In this document: one piece after another, positions 32,598 to 45,700 of the stretch | How the letters are laid out: each line of letters opens with the position of its first letter | Numbering within the stretch: position 1 is the first letter of the stretch | From: Cadophora sp. MPI-SDFR-AT-0126 | Lineage: Eukaryota; Ascomycota; Leotiomycetes; Helotiales; Ploettnerulaceae | Assembly: GCA_020747065.1 (NCBI GenBank) | Contig: JAGMVK010000026.1 | Span: 558,001-622,000 of the forward strand | Length of the DNA stretch: 64,000 nucleotides | Direction: 5' to 3' | The notes under the pieces: model-generated | Databases searched by the model: none | Told to the model about the DNA's origin: nothing | What the model saw: only the letters and a program-made list of their open reading frames with translations | Made by a program: the position numbers and the translations under genes

Positions 32598-34027
32598 ATT
32601 TCTTGAATTTCAGGTCGAAACACAGGTAGAAACTGAGAGCTGCATTAGTTATACGTGTATCGGCGGGCGACATTTGTCTTGAATTTCACAGCAGTAGAAC
32701 TGTTTAAATTGTTGTCGGATACATCGACCGTCAGGTAAATGAGCGACCATATAATCTATTGCCTCGGAAATTTCTTACGAGCGACTACTTTCTTAGACTG
32801 TGGTGTCAAGTGGTGCATCCGCAATATGGGTCCATCCCCTGGCATTGTGGTCACCACCATACCTTCCCTGTTTTGGCCTTTTTCAATTGAAGATCGTTTC
32901 ATCATGCAGAGGTCTAATGCTTGCTGTTAGTCCTTCCCTGACCCGTCATTTCACGTATGTGCAAAAGCTATATGGGATTATCAAACTGTGACTATCATAA
33001 TTTAGGCTCGATATTTGGATTTCTTTTTCTTTTGAGAGTAGCCTAAGTTCGTCGTTTCAGTGGAACGTGGAGCTTAGGCAGGATCTGCAATGCATGCCTC
33101 TTAGAGAGTTTAGTTTAAATTCAGAGTAGGGGAACTACCACGAGTTTGGGGATTTGACCCTCTCGTTCCTGCACGTAAAGAAGCCAAACAAAACAAATGG
33201 ATGAACGACGCTACAAGTACAAGCGATGACCATTTATCATAGCTGATGAGCTCACTAGCGCTATTTTTCAAGTGTATTTGGTTATGCCCCGGATTCGCAC
33301 GGCAGCAGGAGCCTGTGATCGAGACATCGGGGGAATAGTCACGTCAATCTTGGTGTATGCATCGACAAATCAGTGCCTTCCCCGAACCCTTTAGGTTCAG
33401 TAAAACCGTATGCGTCGCATCTCACTAGCATAACAAAGGATTGAAAGTCGAAGATCTCATGATCTTCTTCACCGCCGCACATTTTATCAACTGACTGCCT
33501 CGGCTCGATTTTCGAATAGCTTCATCGGTGATACACCTTCCTTCGCACTGACTAGGATGTGCTGATCTCAATGATGTGGGGTCTAGCCACTTATAAATTA
33601 TGGAGTCTGCCGGTTCTTTTATCTTGTTATACTTCAGATTGAACTCTCAAGGTTCTGTATAGGTAAATTCATGGTGCATTTCGGAAGAGAGAAGCTGTCG
33701 AGCAAGCTGTCGAGCAAGCTGAACAAACACATCGATTTTTCGGATTATCTAGGCTGCAGACTTCGCTAGAAAGGGAAGAATTATGATCCATGACTCTCGA
33801 AATTCTTATGAATTCTAAGTTGAAGTATCAATATTGTCACGAAATTATTCTTCACTCTACAGATTCTGGAGCATAATCTCCCATCCCAAACCAGCTATCA
33901 GGTTATTTCCTCCTCAAATGTCTCACATGTCAGATAGTCCGAACTGACCATCTCAAATTCAAATCATTGACGTCTATTTTTCACAACCATAGGTATCGCT
34001 TCAGACATGTTGTCACTGTTCTCGTGC
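32598..34027. other. Intergenic
   Basis: No gene, RNA or element recognised. A short direct duplication (GTCGAGCAAGCT twice) occurs at about 33697-33720. Confidence 0.4.
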
Positions 34028-34963
34028 CTACAGGGCAAGTACAGCGGCAAAAGGCAGAGCGATTTTCAGATATTTGACACTATGTAACTCAGCACAAAGA
34101 CGAATAACATCGGAAGGCAGCTTTACCTGTGTGATGGTACAGCGGAGTTGGTCGATGTCGAAGTCGGTGAATTGGCACTGGATCTGGCGGGTAAAGTTGC
34201 AGCAGCCTGTCCGTCCGAAATTGTCGTCGGGTTGGGTGAGCTCTCAGAGGAGTTTGGAGGAGTTGTGGATTGTGCTGCTCCACCGCAGCTCGTAGCTGTA
34301 GATCCAGCGACCACGCTCGAGAAAGCGCCATCAATGCATATCTTTACAGAGCTGGCCGCGGCCTGTGAAGCAGTTGGAGCAATCGAAATCAAAGCGTTGG
34401 CAAATTCGCCAGTACTAGATTGTAAGGAGCTCAGATCGTTCGAAGCGACTTCACCAAGACCCGCCTTTTGAAACGCTGCTTGTTCTCCAACGAAAGCATT
34501 GATAGCGCTGATGATATCTGGGATCAAAGAATTGACAGCATTCAGAATCGACGTTGCATCGGAGTCTGAAAGAGTTGATGTTCCCTTCGCATCTGTGGTT
34601 CCTTGCTTGATGGCATTCTCGAGTTTGCTTTCAGCTTGAGTAACAGGGACTGCGGATACAACATCGCCTCTAGAGGATGATACGTGGTCAGTCTTGAATC
34701 CCAACACAATACGCATCGTATTGCGCTTAATTGGCAATATACCTAGGAATGGGATTTTACGTGGCTTCGTGACAAGATGCCCAAACCAGCAAAAGCTATT
34801 CCAAAATTACTTACTTGTAGGCATTGATTGCATCAGTCAACGACTTCACATTATCACCAATAGTAGAGATGTCCGAAAGAATCTGTTGTGCTGTACGGGC
34901 TAAAAGTGCAGACATTACGGCGCTGGTGCTGGAGGTCAGGACCAAGGTGAGTGAAAACTTCAT
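34028..34963 (-). CDS. HsbA-like cell-wall protein with Ser/Thr stalk and GPI-type tail
   Basis: Exons: 34963-34815, 34669-34127 and 34079-34028; introns of 145 bp (GTAAGT..CTCTAG, CTGAC branch) and 47 bp (GTAAAG..CATAG). The product is 247 aa. Signal peptide MKFSLTLVLTSSTSAVMSA is followed by LLARTAQQILSDISTIGDNV, which starts the HsbA domain, and ILNAVNSLIPDIISAINAF in its centre. The segment SVKICIDGAFSSVVAG precedes a Ser/Thr/Pro-rich stalk. The short last exon adds YLKIALPFAAVLAL, a hydrophobic C-terminus suited to GPI addition, which puts the protein in the wall or plasma membrane. The last exon is easily missed: without it the frame stops at SHR just after the donor. Confidence 0.8.
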
Positions 34964-35779
34964 GGTGATGTAGTTGTCAGTGGCTTCGCGAGTTCGAGAA
35001 ATTGATGGGGAAGGTTATGGCACAGAATTGCGATATTCTCGATACTCTTCAGTTTTCACAAGAAATGGCTTGCAACAAATGCGATTATTGTTCCGGTGTC
35101 AATGGCAGCACATGCCATGAGAAGCACCACCCAGACAGCCTCGGCAGGAACTGACAATCCTGAGGATCTCAGAATGATCATAGGAACCGCATTCAGGTCT
35201 AATTTGCTCCTTATCTTTGACGAAAGTCCGAAGTCTAAACAACATCCTGTTCCGCCAGTTCCGTGATTCTACCCAACTAGTCTCCAGCCCGGTAGATGAC
35301 TAGTGCCTCATTAGCTGCTCGATGGCCATACTAATCTCCCCAGCTCGCGCATTCAACCCGTTAAAGCATGCCTACTCCCTTTTGCCTGTATAACTACCGA
35401 AGTCCACTTCTCCACATCACGAACTGCTATGCGGGGAAGGCAACTCTGTCACCGAGTATGTGGTGCAGGGGGAAGCAAGCAGCTCCCTGGCTCTTGACAG
35501 CGTACTAATGCAACTTTGAGTTTAAAAATACAGAATCAATATTCTTTCGACCAGTGAAATACTCGGCATCGTTGAGATCAGTAAACTTTTGATAAGCGAA
35601 TAAGCTTCCTCGGTACGCGGCTCATGGTGGTCCTTCACATGGAAGCTCGCGCGAAAGATAAGCCACGCCTTTGGTACCTCACTTTGGGACTTGGAATCTT
35701 GGTGCTTATAATATCTCTTTTTCGAAAACCTCTGCATGCGTGCAGCACGATTCTACATTTCTAGTCTTTTGTTGTAAAT
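34964..35779. other. Divergent intergenic region between HsbA-like and MFS genes
   Basis: No additional gene recognised. It must hold both promoters. Confidence 0.4.
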
Positions 35780-37639
35780 ATGGAGTCGTCAAAAGAATTC
35801 AAACCAGAGCAGGTATCTCACCAAGAAAACATGTCGATGGAACATTCTGCCTCCGATCATGACAATCGAGTTGATCGAGTGCCTACTGTAGCTCTTTACG
35901 AGGGCGACAAAGTCAACTTGATTCCTATGCCTACAGATGATCCAAATGGTTGAGAATGTCTCTCGTTCTCAGACATTTATGTACTGATGTGCCAACAGAT
36001 CCTCTGAACCTCCCTCCGTGGCGAACATGGGCAGCAATTGGATCTTTGTGTCTCTGTACGTCCACCGGTCTCAATTTATTACTTCACTACAATCACTAAC
36101 CTAGATACAGTTGGAGCCATGGCCGCAGCCGCTGAAATCATTCTAGGTGCCATGCTTCCAGTCTTTGTTATCCAATATTCCCCGATAGGGAAATACCCAC
36201 CATCGTACAAGATCCTTCAGTACATCCATTTGCCAGAAAATGTCAATTCTCTGAGGGCACTGGAAGATCTCAATCAAAATTCTGGACCACCTATCTGGAG
36301 AACGTTCCTTCTATCGTCCCTTCCAGTATTGATGATTGGACTTTCGAATTTCTTCTTCGTGCCTCTGGCCATAACCTTCGGACGAAGGCCGGTAGTCCTG
36401 GTCTCAGGGCTGATTGCTATGGGCGGTGCCGTATGGGCCGGCCACAGTACTTCCTTGAACTCACATCTGGGAGCAAGGTCTATTCAAGCCATTGGTGCGG
36501 GCACAGTGGAGAGTTTGATTCCTTTCATCATTTCAGATATGGTGTTCCTCCATCAGCGAAACAAAGCAATCAGCTTGGTCTTTGGCATTCAAGGACTCTT
36601 GATTGTTATCTTGGGTATCGCCACTCCTTGGATTATCATTCGGGTGAACTGGAATTGGGTCTACTTCATTACAGCCATTGCAGCTGGAGTGTTCTGGATT
36701 GCAGTTTTCTTCTTTATGCCCGAAACCCGATACTACCGGACGGACAATGAAATGAGTATGTCAATTCTGAAGATTTTTGACGTCGAATGCTTACAAATGT
36801 ATCCAGAGGGCGTTTCTCGGCACATGCTATTGCCAGGACAAGCAAGGCCGCCAATCGATCTCACAGAGCATGCTGCTCGTACCTGGAAAAGAGATTTGAT
36901 GCCTTGGGGAGGGCCGGTGCACGTCAAACGTGGTCTGCTGGCTTTTCTTCATACACTTCAGACCTTCTTTTACCCGCACATCTTCTTCGTCACGCTACTG
37001 AACTCAGCAACAATCGCCGCAACTCTGGCAGCAGGATACACGGTCTCTCCTCAGCTTCTAGCAGATCCATGGAGCTGGCCTTTCGAGCATCTTGGCTTCC
37101 TTCTGTTCTCGGTTCTGATCTCTGCCATTGCTGTCTTCCTCATCTCTGGCCTTCTCGCAGACGGTCTGGCTAACTTGATAGCCAAGCGCCGAGGCCGAAG
37201 AGACCCTGAGATCCAAGTGCTCAACCTCATTCCACCTACTGTGATATCCTTGATCGGCACGGTTCTGTTCGGACTGGCTGGTGATGAACCCGCTAAGTAT
37301 GGTTGGCCAACGTTCCTCGTGGGACTTGGTTTCATTTCTTATGGCTTCTTGGCAACCAATTCCATCGGAGTTGTGTATGTATTGGAGTGTTATCCTCATA
37401 TGGCTGGTCCTGCTCTCGTCAATATCGGTAGTATCCGCTCGATCATTGCATTTCTGCTAGTATTCGATGTCGCTGAGTGGATTGCCAACATGGGATATTT
37501 GAGAACATTTGGAATCTACATGGGGTTACTGGGTGGATTCATCCTGTTCATTCCATTGATATTCATATTTGGGGAAGGATGGCGAAAGAGGTGGCCAGGT
37601 CCGACTGAAAGAGTGGACGTAAATGTCGTGAAGGAGTGA
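35780..37639 (+). CDS. MFS transporter (DHA1-like multidrug/proton antiporter)
   Basis: Exons 35780-35948, 35999-36055 and 36105-37639, with 50- and 49-bp introns (CTAAC branch in the second), give 586 aa. An N-terminal cytoplasmic region of about 60 residues leads to the hallmark DPLNLPPWRTW just before the first helix. About 12 membrane segments follow, with the loop motif FGRRPVVLVSG (variant of the MFS A motif) between helices 2 and 3, and ARSIQAIGAGTVESLIP in helices 4-5. A long central loop (about residues 260-330) separates the halves. The C-terminus is cytoplasmic and charged. The substrate cannot be told; relatives export drugs or secondary metabolites. The first two exons are small, so a start inside exon 3 would be wrong. 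Confidence 0.88.
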
Positions 37640-39612
37640 AGGCTTTCATAAATTGTAGTATCACTGGTATCATAATCTGGAATTTCAGTTTTCTTAACCC
37701 TAATGTAAACATAGAAATACAAATTCAACATTTGCTCTTCACCATTGCGAAAGCTGTTCCTCGTAATTCTTGTCGCACTCTGTCCTAAGTTCTGCTTGGA
37801 TGTGAGGGGAAGCCTCTCAGGAGGCACAAGTCTATCATGCCAAGATGATGATAGCTCGATGCTGTTTCACATATCTCTCCAGAATTTTGGAGATCTTCAT
37901 TACGGTCATTTGGCATCATGCTTATTACTGGAAGATCATAATTCGAGCTACCTTATTTTCCCCTCATTCCCAGGATTGATTGATTTCATGTTTAAAAACG
38001 CAATTTCTTGTCCCCTAATGCCACTATGTACACAGTGCTGGGGCAAAGATACCCTGTTTTGCTTTCTAATTCTCGCAAAAACAGGACTTTGCTCGCCCTT
38101 GTGACCAAAAGACTCGTCAACTTGTTCATAGGATTGGATCGTGGCGATGTGATGGTGTGCTCCTAAGCATTTGTGAGGTTTCAAATAAACGACGACGCAA
38201 GCCATGTCGGCTTTTCATTCGCTCGGCTTGGGGAGTAGGATCACCCCCTGCCCTGAATCTGGCTCTGCGAGTTATCCCCCGCAAAAAAGCCTAATTTTGA
38301 TTAGATGATGGACCAGAGGCCCTTTCAGAGGCTCGTGCTGATAGACACAGGGTCAGGGTTTATTGATCCTTACCGTCAAGTCTGTTACGGAAGATCTCTC
38401 CGCAGTAGAGAAAAAGCTTAAAGATCCTGCGGGGGCGGGGATTTCTCCACCATTTTTGGGGTTTCCTGTGCATGAGCTCGCGCTTAATATCTTCTGCTGC
38501 ACCTTCAACACACTGTGCAAAAAGGAGGCAAAAGTCACTGTACAAGATCTGAGAAATCGCTGGGCTCTCGTAATGACTTTTATAATAACAAGAAACATTG
38601 TTCACTTTCTCACCGAGTTCAGGTCTTGCACGTGCCTTTAACACAACTCGGCTTTTCGACAACATGTTTCATGTGAGCTAAAAGATCGTCCCGAGGGTAG
38701 AGCAACTGACTGAAAGATATATTTGGAGTCTGCTTTGAACTAATCAGCACGAGACACGATTCTGAGATTATCACGCCAAGCTTCGATTCTCCCATAAAGA
38801 ACGGCTTTGCCACGACTGTCGCGATGATCGGCCAGGTATTAAAAAAGCCTCGTTGCTAGCTTTGTCAAAAAGTGCAAGTATAGCCTTCGCCCCTGGAGCT
38901 ACAAATAATACTGCTAATCTTGGTCATTTTGAGCGCTTCTAACGGCTCTGGTCAGACACCCATTGACCATTGTCCAATCAGCAATGGGTAAGGATGGTCT
39001 CCAAGATGCAAGATGCTCTTTACGTAGAAAATGACATGATCTTTGCAGTAGCTTAATTCACATACTACGGCATGGTTTTCAGAGTATGGAGAACTTAATT
39101 AGGACAAGTCTCGTTCAAGCAGTTCAGGTAATTCCCCTCATTTCCCTATTCGCAAACGGCATCAGGAAAGAGCAAGGATGGAGAACTATTCCTTGTCCTT
39201 TTACTGTGGTATAGAAATAGCTTCTCACTAGAGGCCATCGCATAATCTCACCACTTCAGCCAGGGGTAGCTATACGAAGAGCGAAAATGGCCTGTTTTCA
39301 AATAAAACACACACCCTCTCTTTCGAATGCCAACTAACCAACGGTATACAATTTCCGAGGATCGCGAGGGCACTTCGACCGAGGCAAGCACATGATTGTC
39401 GTACCTCAAGGAGATCTCGTGCTCCAGTTGGTGGTCTCGACACTAATGTAAGGGGTAGCTACGAGGAGTCTACTTCAAGAGCTATCACCCTCTCCTTTTC
39501 CTCTTCAGTAGCTGCTCTTGTTCCTCAGTCAATCGTTCCTGCATCTTGCGTCAGCTTTAAAATCAATATCTCAGCACACCCTCTTTCAGTGAATCCCACT
39601 CGCATATCAAAA
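37640..39612. other. Intergenic, about 2 kb
   Basis: Short frames on both strands have no recognisable content. The last 200 bp upstream of 39613 are CT-rich, a common fungal promoter feature. Confidence 0.4.
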
Positions 39613-40558
39613 ATGAAGTCCTCCGTGGTCATTCTCGCGCTCGCCGCCACTGGTAATGCAGCTATCCTCGCTCGTGACGCAGCCACCGTCCTCTCTGACA
39701 TCGAGACTCTCAACTCCAATACCCAAAGCTTGACCACTGCCGTCAACTCTTTCAGCGGAATCAGCGATGCCGCTGGTTTGATCGCTGCTGAGAGCGGTCT
39801 GTCGGACGCCATCAACAAGGCAACCACCGACGCAAAAGCCACCACTTCAGTCTCTGACTCTGAGGGCTCTTCTATTTTGGATGCTGTCAAGAATTTCATT
39901 CCAAACATTGTCGCTGCGCTCAATGCTGTCGTGTCGAAAGATACGGCTTTCACTTCTGCTGGGGTGCAGAGTGTCGTCGCTGGCGATATAGCTTCAGTTT
40001 GTCTTTCCGCTCCCTTGCGTACTGCTATTCCTGAAGAGAAAACACTGATTTTGATGTCTCATCTAGCTCCGAACCGAAGCTTCCGATTTTGCTGCTGCTT
40101 TGATTGCCGCAGCCCCGGAGGGAGCTAAGGCTGGCGGGAATGCCGCTGCTTCTTGCATTGACGCCGCGTTTGAAAATGCTATTGCTACCAAGACCGCTGA
40201 CGGGTCATGCGCCAGCTCTGTCACTTTCGAGGGAGGATCAAGTGCTACCTCGGCACCAGTCACCCAGTCTAGCTCAGCTGAACAGGTTCCTTCGAGCTCC
40301 GCCGCTCAGGAGACTTCTCCATCCACGTCCGAGGGATCCGCTCCCGCTGTCTCTTCCTCCACGGGCTCTGAGGCCACTTCGGGAGCTGTTGTTCCATACC
40401 CAACCGCTAGCACTACCACTACTCCAGTCGTTGTTGGCACTGGAAGCGCCTACCCTACTTCCACTGGTCCAATCCAGGTCAGCCCCAACAGCGGAGCTTC
40501 CGTCAAGATTGGAATGACCGGTATCTTCACCATTCTTGCTCTCGCCATCGTATTGTAG
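39613..40558 (+). CDS. HsbA-like GPI-anchored cell-wall protein
   Basis: ATG at 39613 (MKSSVVILALAATGNAAILA, a signal peptide). Exon 1 ends at 39996, a 70-bp intron (GTTTGT..ATCTAG) follows, and exon 2 is 40067-40558; 291 aa. The HsbA core is ATVLSDIETLNSNTQSLTTA, then ILDAVKNFIPNIVAALNAV and AGVQSVVAGDIAS continuing as LRTEASDFAAALI after splicing. CIDAAFENAIA corresponds to the same block in the 34-kb gene. A stalk of about 110 Ser/Thr/Pro residues, probably O-mannosylated, ends in SGASVKIGMTGIFTILALAIVL, a GPI-type signal. Domain order matches the 34-kb gene, so the two are likely paralogues on opposite strands. Confidence 0.85.
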
Positions 40559-41620
40559 AGGCAGGTTGGACTGGATGCAGAAGTGCATTGTATTTTGTTG
40601 TCAATGATATCAACCTCATGTATCGGCGGACACATACTTCGATTCTATTTACACATTACTTTGTATCATAGGACTTTTTGGTGGGGTATTCAAAAGGCGC
40701 TGTCAGATACGGAAAATAATGGAACTAATACAGTGTCTGGGTAGTCCTTGTTTCACTTCAAAAAAAGTTTTTAGGAAATTTGGTAATAAGCGGACTGTTA
40801 TTCAGATTATCTCATTCCCAGATCGAAGTGAATTCAAGAAGATGATTACTATGGAACGAGCATGTATGAGTTTATCTTCCTGAACTAAGCAAACTCCATT
40901 GCACTTTTCTTGACCCAAGTTCTAGGATCAGATGATCGCAGAGAACTCTTCAATTTTGAGAAGCAACATACCCCAAAAAAAACCCTGATTTTCAAGCAAA
41001 TGGTCTCGTTTGATTCTGAATCAATTGACATGTTTCAATTTCTTATTGAGAGGACTGTTGAGAGACTTCTGTCACAGTCAGAATGGAACTGAGACTTGTG
41101 AAGCAAATTCCAAGCCCGATTATTGTTGATTTATTCTAGACCCAGCTTCACCTCTGGGGTGAGGACGACGCGAGTCATGAGTAAACAGCAACTGGACCTC
41201 ATAGAGACGAAGTTTAATGATATCAATTTGTACTCTTCGAAACATATAAATACGCATGGATACTCGGTGTAGAGTGGGGAGAAATGCAGATCAAAACAAT
41301 GCACTGTAATCGAGCCTCGGCTAAAATTGACCCACTTTTCTGAGTGCACCAAACCTCTTCGCACAAAAAGATCGACAGCGCTGCCCCATGACCCCATTAT
41401 CCAACATCAAATGTAAACCCAAAGTCCCAACCCAAATTCCTCGGCTTCACATGGCTCCACCCCCGATTCCCACGTGCGCCCAAGTCCTAACTCCTTTCTT
41501 GATTCCTTCTCTGCAACCAACCTCATTTTCCAAAAAACAGGAATACAAGGATGCGGCTGGACGGCATGGCGGAAGCTAACCATACCAGGCGGTAATTTCC
41601 AGACCGAGATTCAGGCACGT
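40559..41620. other. Intergenic
   Basis: Convergent 3' ends of the HsbA-like and hydroxylase genes lie here. No further gene is supported. Confidence 0.4.
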
Positions 41621-42730
41621 CTACCAAAGAGACAAATATACTGGATTGTCCCAATCGAAGTTGCTTTCAACCGCTTCGATTCTCTCGTGACATGTCCCAA
41701 AAAGACGGTCCCAGAGAAGTGTTTGCTTGCCGTAGTTATAACTCTTCTTCCATCCATTACGGTGATGGAGATCGTGATCCTCTGTTAACAACTCGGAGTC
41801 GAAGAATCTCAGAACGGGGGTGAATGTCGTCGGTGGAGTGAAGTGGACTCGCAATCCGCTGTGTCCCCATAGTTCAGTAAATACAATGTATTGTTGGCAG
41901 ATCCACCAATCCGCGAAGCCCATAGGCAGACCCATCAACTTCATGGTTCCGTATGTGATGATTGGGATGCCAACGATGTCGAAGACCTCTTGTATGGAGT
42001 CGGCGTAGAGAGTAAGAAGTGGTGATGGATGTTTGGTGAGATGATGAGTTCGGTGCAAGGACCAGAGAGTCACATTCTCGTGCATGGCACGGTGATACCA
42101 ATAAAACCAGAAGTCTAAGATGGTACCATACAATCCAATCTCCAAAGGCAAGTACCAGCTAAATGTAGAGAAGGGATCTTGGCTCGTCGCGAAGGCCAAG
42201 AAACAACTCATGATTGGGCGGATTGTGGCTGTTGAGGTGAGGGAGTGGAGGACCTCTTTGGTACGAGAATCTGGAACTTGGTCTCGGTCATGCTTGTCTC
42301 CATCGAGGTATCCATATTGGTGGCCTAGCTCCCGCATCTTGTGTATTTCGCGAATGGCGTTGAACTTGAAAGTAAAGGAGTAGAATGCAAAGGCGGCAAG
42401 CCAGTGCATGTTCTTCCCGGTGAGATAGATGTATGCTTGATGGACCAAGAGTGGCCACAGAGCATGGACGAGAATCCATTTGTGGCTCTCTAAGTGAGGA
42501 ACATAAGGCATCTTGTCCGTCTTCGCAAAGACTGGCACCTCGCGATTAAGATCAGTGGGGTGCAAGGCGAGAATGTCCATGATCCACTGTTGGCGATTCC
42601 ATGTTTTCTTGTCCCATGTTCGCCAAGTTGATTTCATCGAGTCCTTGGGATTTCGCGCAATAGATGCAGGGGTTGGGGCCGTAGTGTTCTTGCCCGTTTC
42701 TGCAACGGTGGTAATGGTGTTCGTGGCCAT
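41621..42730 (-). CDS. Fatty acid hydroxylase / sterol desaturase superfamily protein
   Basis: An ER-membrane di-iron oxygenase that hydroxylates or desaturates sterols or lipids; the exact substrate is unknown. Single exon, 369 aa, ATG at 42730. Three histidine clusters bind the irons: HRAMH, then HRTHH about 10 residues later, and HDLHH near residue 335. Hydrophobic segments surround ILVHALWPLLVHQAYIYL, LAAFAFYSFTF, IGLYGTILDFWFYWY and IVGIPIITYGTMKLMG. The ending WDRLFGTCHER is the conserved C-terminal motif of the superfamily. It is longer at the N-terminus than yeast Erg3/Erg25 and is not a clear orthologue of either. It stands alone between long intergenic spaces. Confidence 0.88.
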   Translation of the reverse strand: MATNTITTVAETGKNTTAPTPASIARNPKDSMKSTWRTWDKKTWNRQQWIMDILALHPTDLNREVPVFAKTDKMPYVPHLESHKWILVHALWPLLVHQAYIYLTGKNMHWLAAFAFYSFTFKFNAIREIHKMRELGHQYGYLDGDKHDRDQVPDSRTKEVLHSLTSTATIRPIMSCFLAFATSQDPFSTFSWYLPLEIGLYGTILDFWFYWYHRAMHENVTLWSLHRTHHLTKHPSPLLTLYADSIQEVFDIVGIPIITYGTMKLMGLPMGFADWWICQQYIVFTELWGHSGLRVHFTPPTTFTPVLRFFDSELLTEDHDLHHRNGWKKSYNYGKQTLLWDRLFGTCHERIEAVESNFDWDNPVYLSLW

Positions 42731-45700
42731 GTCTGTGGTCTTTGAGATGCTGTGCAGTGAAGTTGAGATCTGAAGTTGGTAAGTGTTGTATAATTATATA
42801 TGAAGCTTTTTGCCTCATGCAACTCTGCATCACATGTGTTCCTCGGCATGTTGCGCCCCACGCTCCTCGGTAGTTTGTTTCGTCGAGATTGTGACTTTGT
42901 TTGGACCATACAACGCATCGGCCGCGTGGCGCTTGCTCGCTTAAGCTCTCGCCTAGGAGCCTGGCAAAATAGGGGCCAGTCACTGGTTGTAAGAAGCCTC
43001 AGACTCAGCAGTTGTTTACCATCGCACTCGCTCACGCCTCCTTGAGCCGAGATGCTCTTCTTTAGATGAGCGTCTTGATTATGTGGAAGTGCATGCATCT
43101 TCATGGTGGGAGTTCGCAAGATTCAGGTGATGGGCATTGAGTTCCAGGATTGTTTCAGGAGTCATGTTTCGAGTGAGTGACTTGGCGTCACCGGGATCAA
43201 CATTCGAGAAGTTCCAAAGACCTATGTGGTTGGACTATAGGAGACGCCTGAAGCCTCAAGATATGACGTAGGGCAGATTGGCCACCTGGGAGAGAGTTGG
43301 GATGTTGCTCGTCACTGTGTCACCAATCGATTCGTTGTTGCATTAAGCCTTTCGGCATGCCTCATGCCAGCGGGCAGATTACTCATAAACTGTGAAGACT
43401 TGCATGCATGTGGAGGATTGATTTAATAGCACAATTATGTAGATTTGAGAAAATATCCCTCGGCATGTTCTCTTCTGAGGACGCGGCCTCCATGGTTCTT
43501 GAATCATAGTACTTCCGAGCTGAACAGGCAGTGCCAGCATTCTCTTGGCGTGTCGTGGCTTTGATGACATTGCTGCCTTGTTCGAGCTCTCTACAGCGTA
43601 AAGGTTACGACACAATTGCTAGAAGCGAAAGTTTAGTATTTTTCTTTCTCCAGATAGGCATAAGTATGACTCATCTCCTCGGTATCACAGGGTGTTTATA
43701 AGGATGTTGTTGTTGAAAGCTTTGTGGCCCTGAGATTAGTCAACATGTTTCAGATGTCTATCGCCTGATATCGTACGTCCTGTGACTTCTTTTGACTCCA
43801 AGAGAGGTAGCTTTAGCTTCCTTCTAAGTCACATTCACGGCCTCCAGGCCAGAGACAAGTCCAGATAGTTGAAGTCTCGAGCATTTGTGTCCTTTTCGCA
43901 TCTTCAGTTTCACGAAGAGATAAGTTATATATCAGGAATAAATTGATTCTGAACCTCTTTTGATTAGCTTGTAAAAAATAAATTCCTAGAGGTGTGCTCA
44001 TTGTCGCGAGGTTTTGTAACTTAATTTTCAAGTGGTCTAGCATCCTACATTTTCTTTGGAACATCGGAACAACTTCCATGACTGAATACAGTGCCTGATG
44101 TAAGTGTGCTAGGAGCGTTCTTGTAAGAGTCTCCATGTCGCCCAAGGATGTCTCTTCTCCAGAACCAGTGGCAAGCTCTGTTATTGTCTCGTGAGGGATA
44201 CCAATCGGGGTCTAATATTCCGCAGCTCGACCAACAATCACATCCTAATTAATCAAGTCAGCTTCTATAATATTAAACGTTTCGTACCTTCCACTCTAAA
44301 TACCCAGTTCTTGAAATGATGCTCAATACCTCACCAATCAAGCTGCACCCTCTCACCATTGCTCTCCAGTTTCGCATGCTCGAGTGTGATATCGTCCATA
44401 CACATGACTGCTTGACTGATGTTTCACAATAATTGTCTATGCGGTCCCCGGTTATGTGGGCATAAAATCTATTAACGGGAGTAGGTGAGGAGAGGAAGTA
44501 TCGGTGTAGGCTTTCAGGACAAGTTCCTTTGTGAGTCAGTTGGAGTGATATCGGGACCGCTCAACGCATTTTGAGGGAATTTAAAACTTAGTAGACAGTG
44601 CAGTTGATTGAGTACGGAGATGGAACTAATTTCTCGTCCTGAGCCGCCGAAAATTCCACGGTTTAGGCCGAGTTCAGTGATTGTTTGGTTGGGCATCTAC
44701 ACCACCCTCATTTTGGCTTTGTGGTTATTAGTGTAATAATTTTCTTAATTATTCTCCCAGGACTTTTCTCAGGTCACATAAATGCTCGGTCTCTCGATAT
44801 TCGATCCAGCATCACACTTCTCGTCGAACGATTCAAAACAGGCCAATTTCAATCCGATAACCATCATCATGGAGACCACGGCCACCATTCTTGTCCTCTC
44901 TGCAACCTCCACTCTGGTGAGAGGCATTTCAGTTGTAGTACCTCATCTAGGTCTGACAGGTCTGGAGAATAAATTTATAGTCTCATTGCTTCGGCAGTAT
45001 GCATTAGTTCCCTGTTCTAGATGCTGCCAAATACCCTAGATACATGCCCCAAATAGAGACGTCGTCATTGTTAGCCCTCATGTCCCTGGATGGCGGTGGC
45101 TTGTACTGTTGTGCCTTGAGCAAGTGCCCACCGACTTCAAAAGCTTCGGCTCAAGAGAGTCTCGAGGTTGAGGTTTTAGGATGAACTTGCAGTCTCGGTG
45201 CTACTACAAGAGTGGTGTTTGGTATTGGTGTGACTTGAGTGAGAAGTCCAGCCTATCTGATGTTACAGCAGGAAAGTTGGCCCCGAAGCTGCTGTTGAGA
45301 GTGAGGAGAACTGTCCGCGTTGATGATTGAGAGATCGGTATTCAGATGGATGATGGATTTATTGCTGGTTCAGCTTAGTCTTCAATGGGAATTTCTTCTT
45401 GTAACTGAGTGCTGTCAGTTTCAAAGGTATTTTATCTATCGAAAATGGAGCGGAAGCAGACTTCCTCACTGTATATAGCTTTCTCTCTCTCTCTCTCTCC
45501 AAGGTCCTTCTCTCCTTAGAGCAACTACCAAATCACAATAAAGAGATCAACACTGCAATTAAAACTATTGATGCACTAAGCACCATTTCTGTCCGTAATA
45601 TGGTAGCAACACCCACCCGAGAATAGAAACCTTCGTGAAAATCCGACCGATCGAACCCCTGCTGCATGCCACACGCTGCTCCACGACCAAGATCGAATAT

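Noticed and set aside
33140..33175. GGGATTTGACCCTCTCG, considered as a tRNA T-arm
   Set aside because: No matching A box, acceptor stem or anticodon arm could be drawn around it.
40104..40588. Leu/Pro/Arg-rich and Gly/Ser-rich frames overlapping the HsbA-like stalk
   Set aside because: Low-complexity shadows of the Ser/Thr repeats of the real gene.
43813..44145. 110-codon helical minus-strand frame, considered as the end of a regulator gene
   Set aside because: No DNA-binding domain or splice partners nearby; evidence too thin for a gene call.
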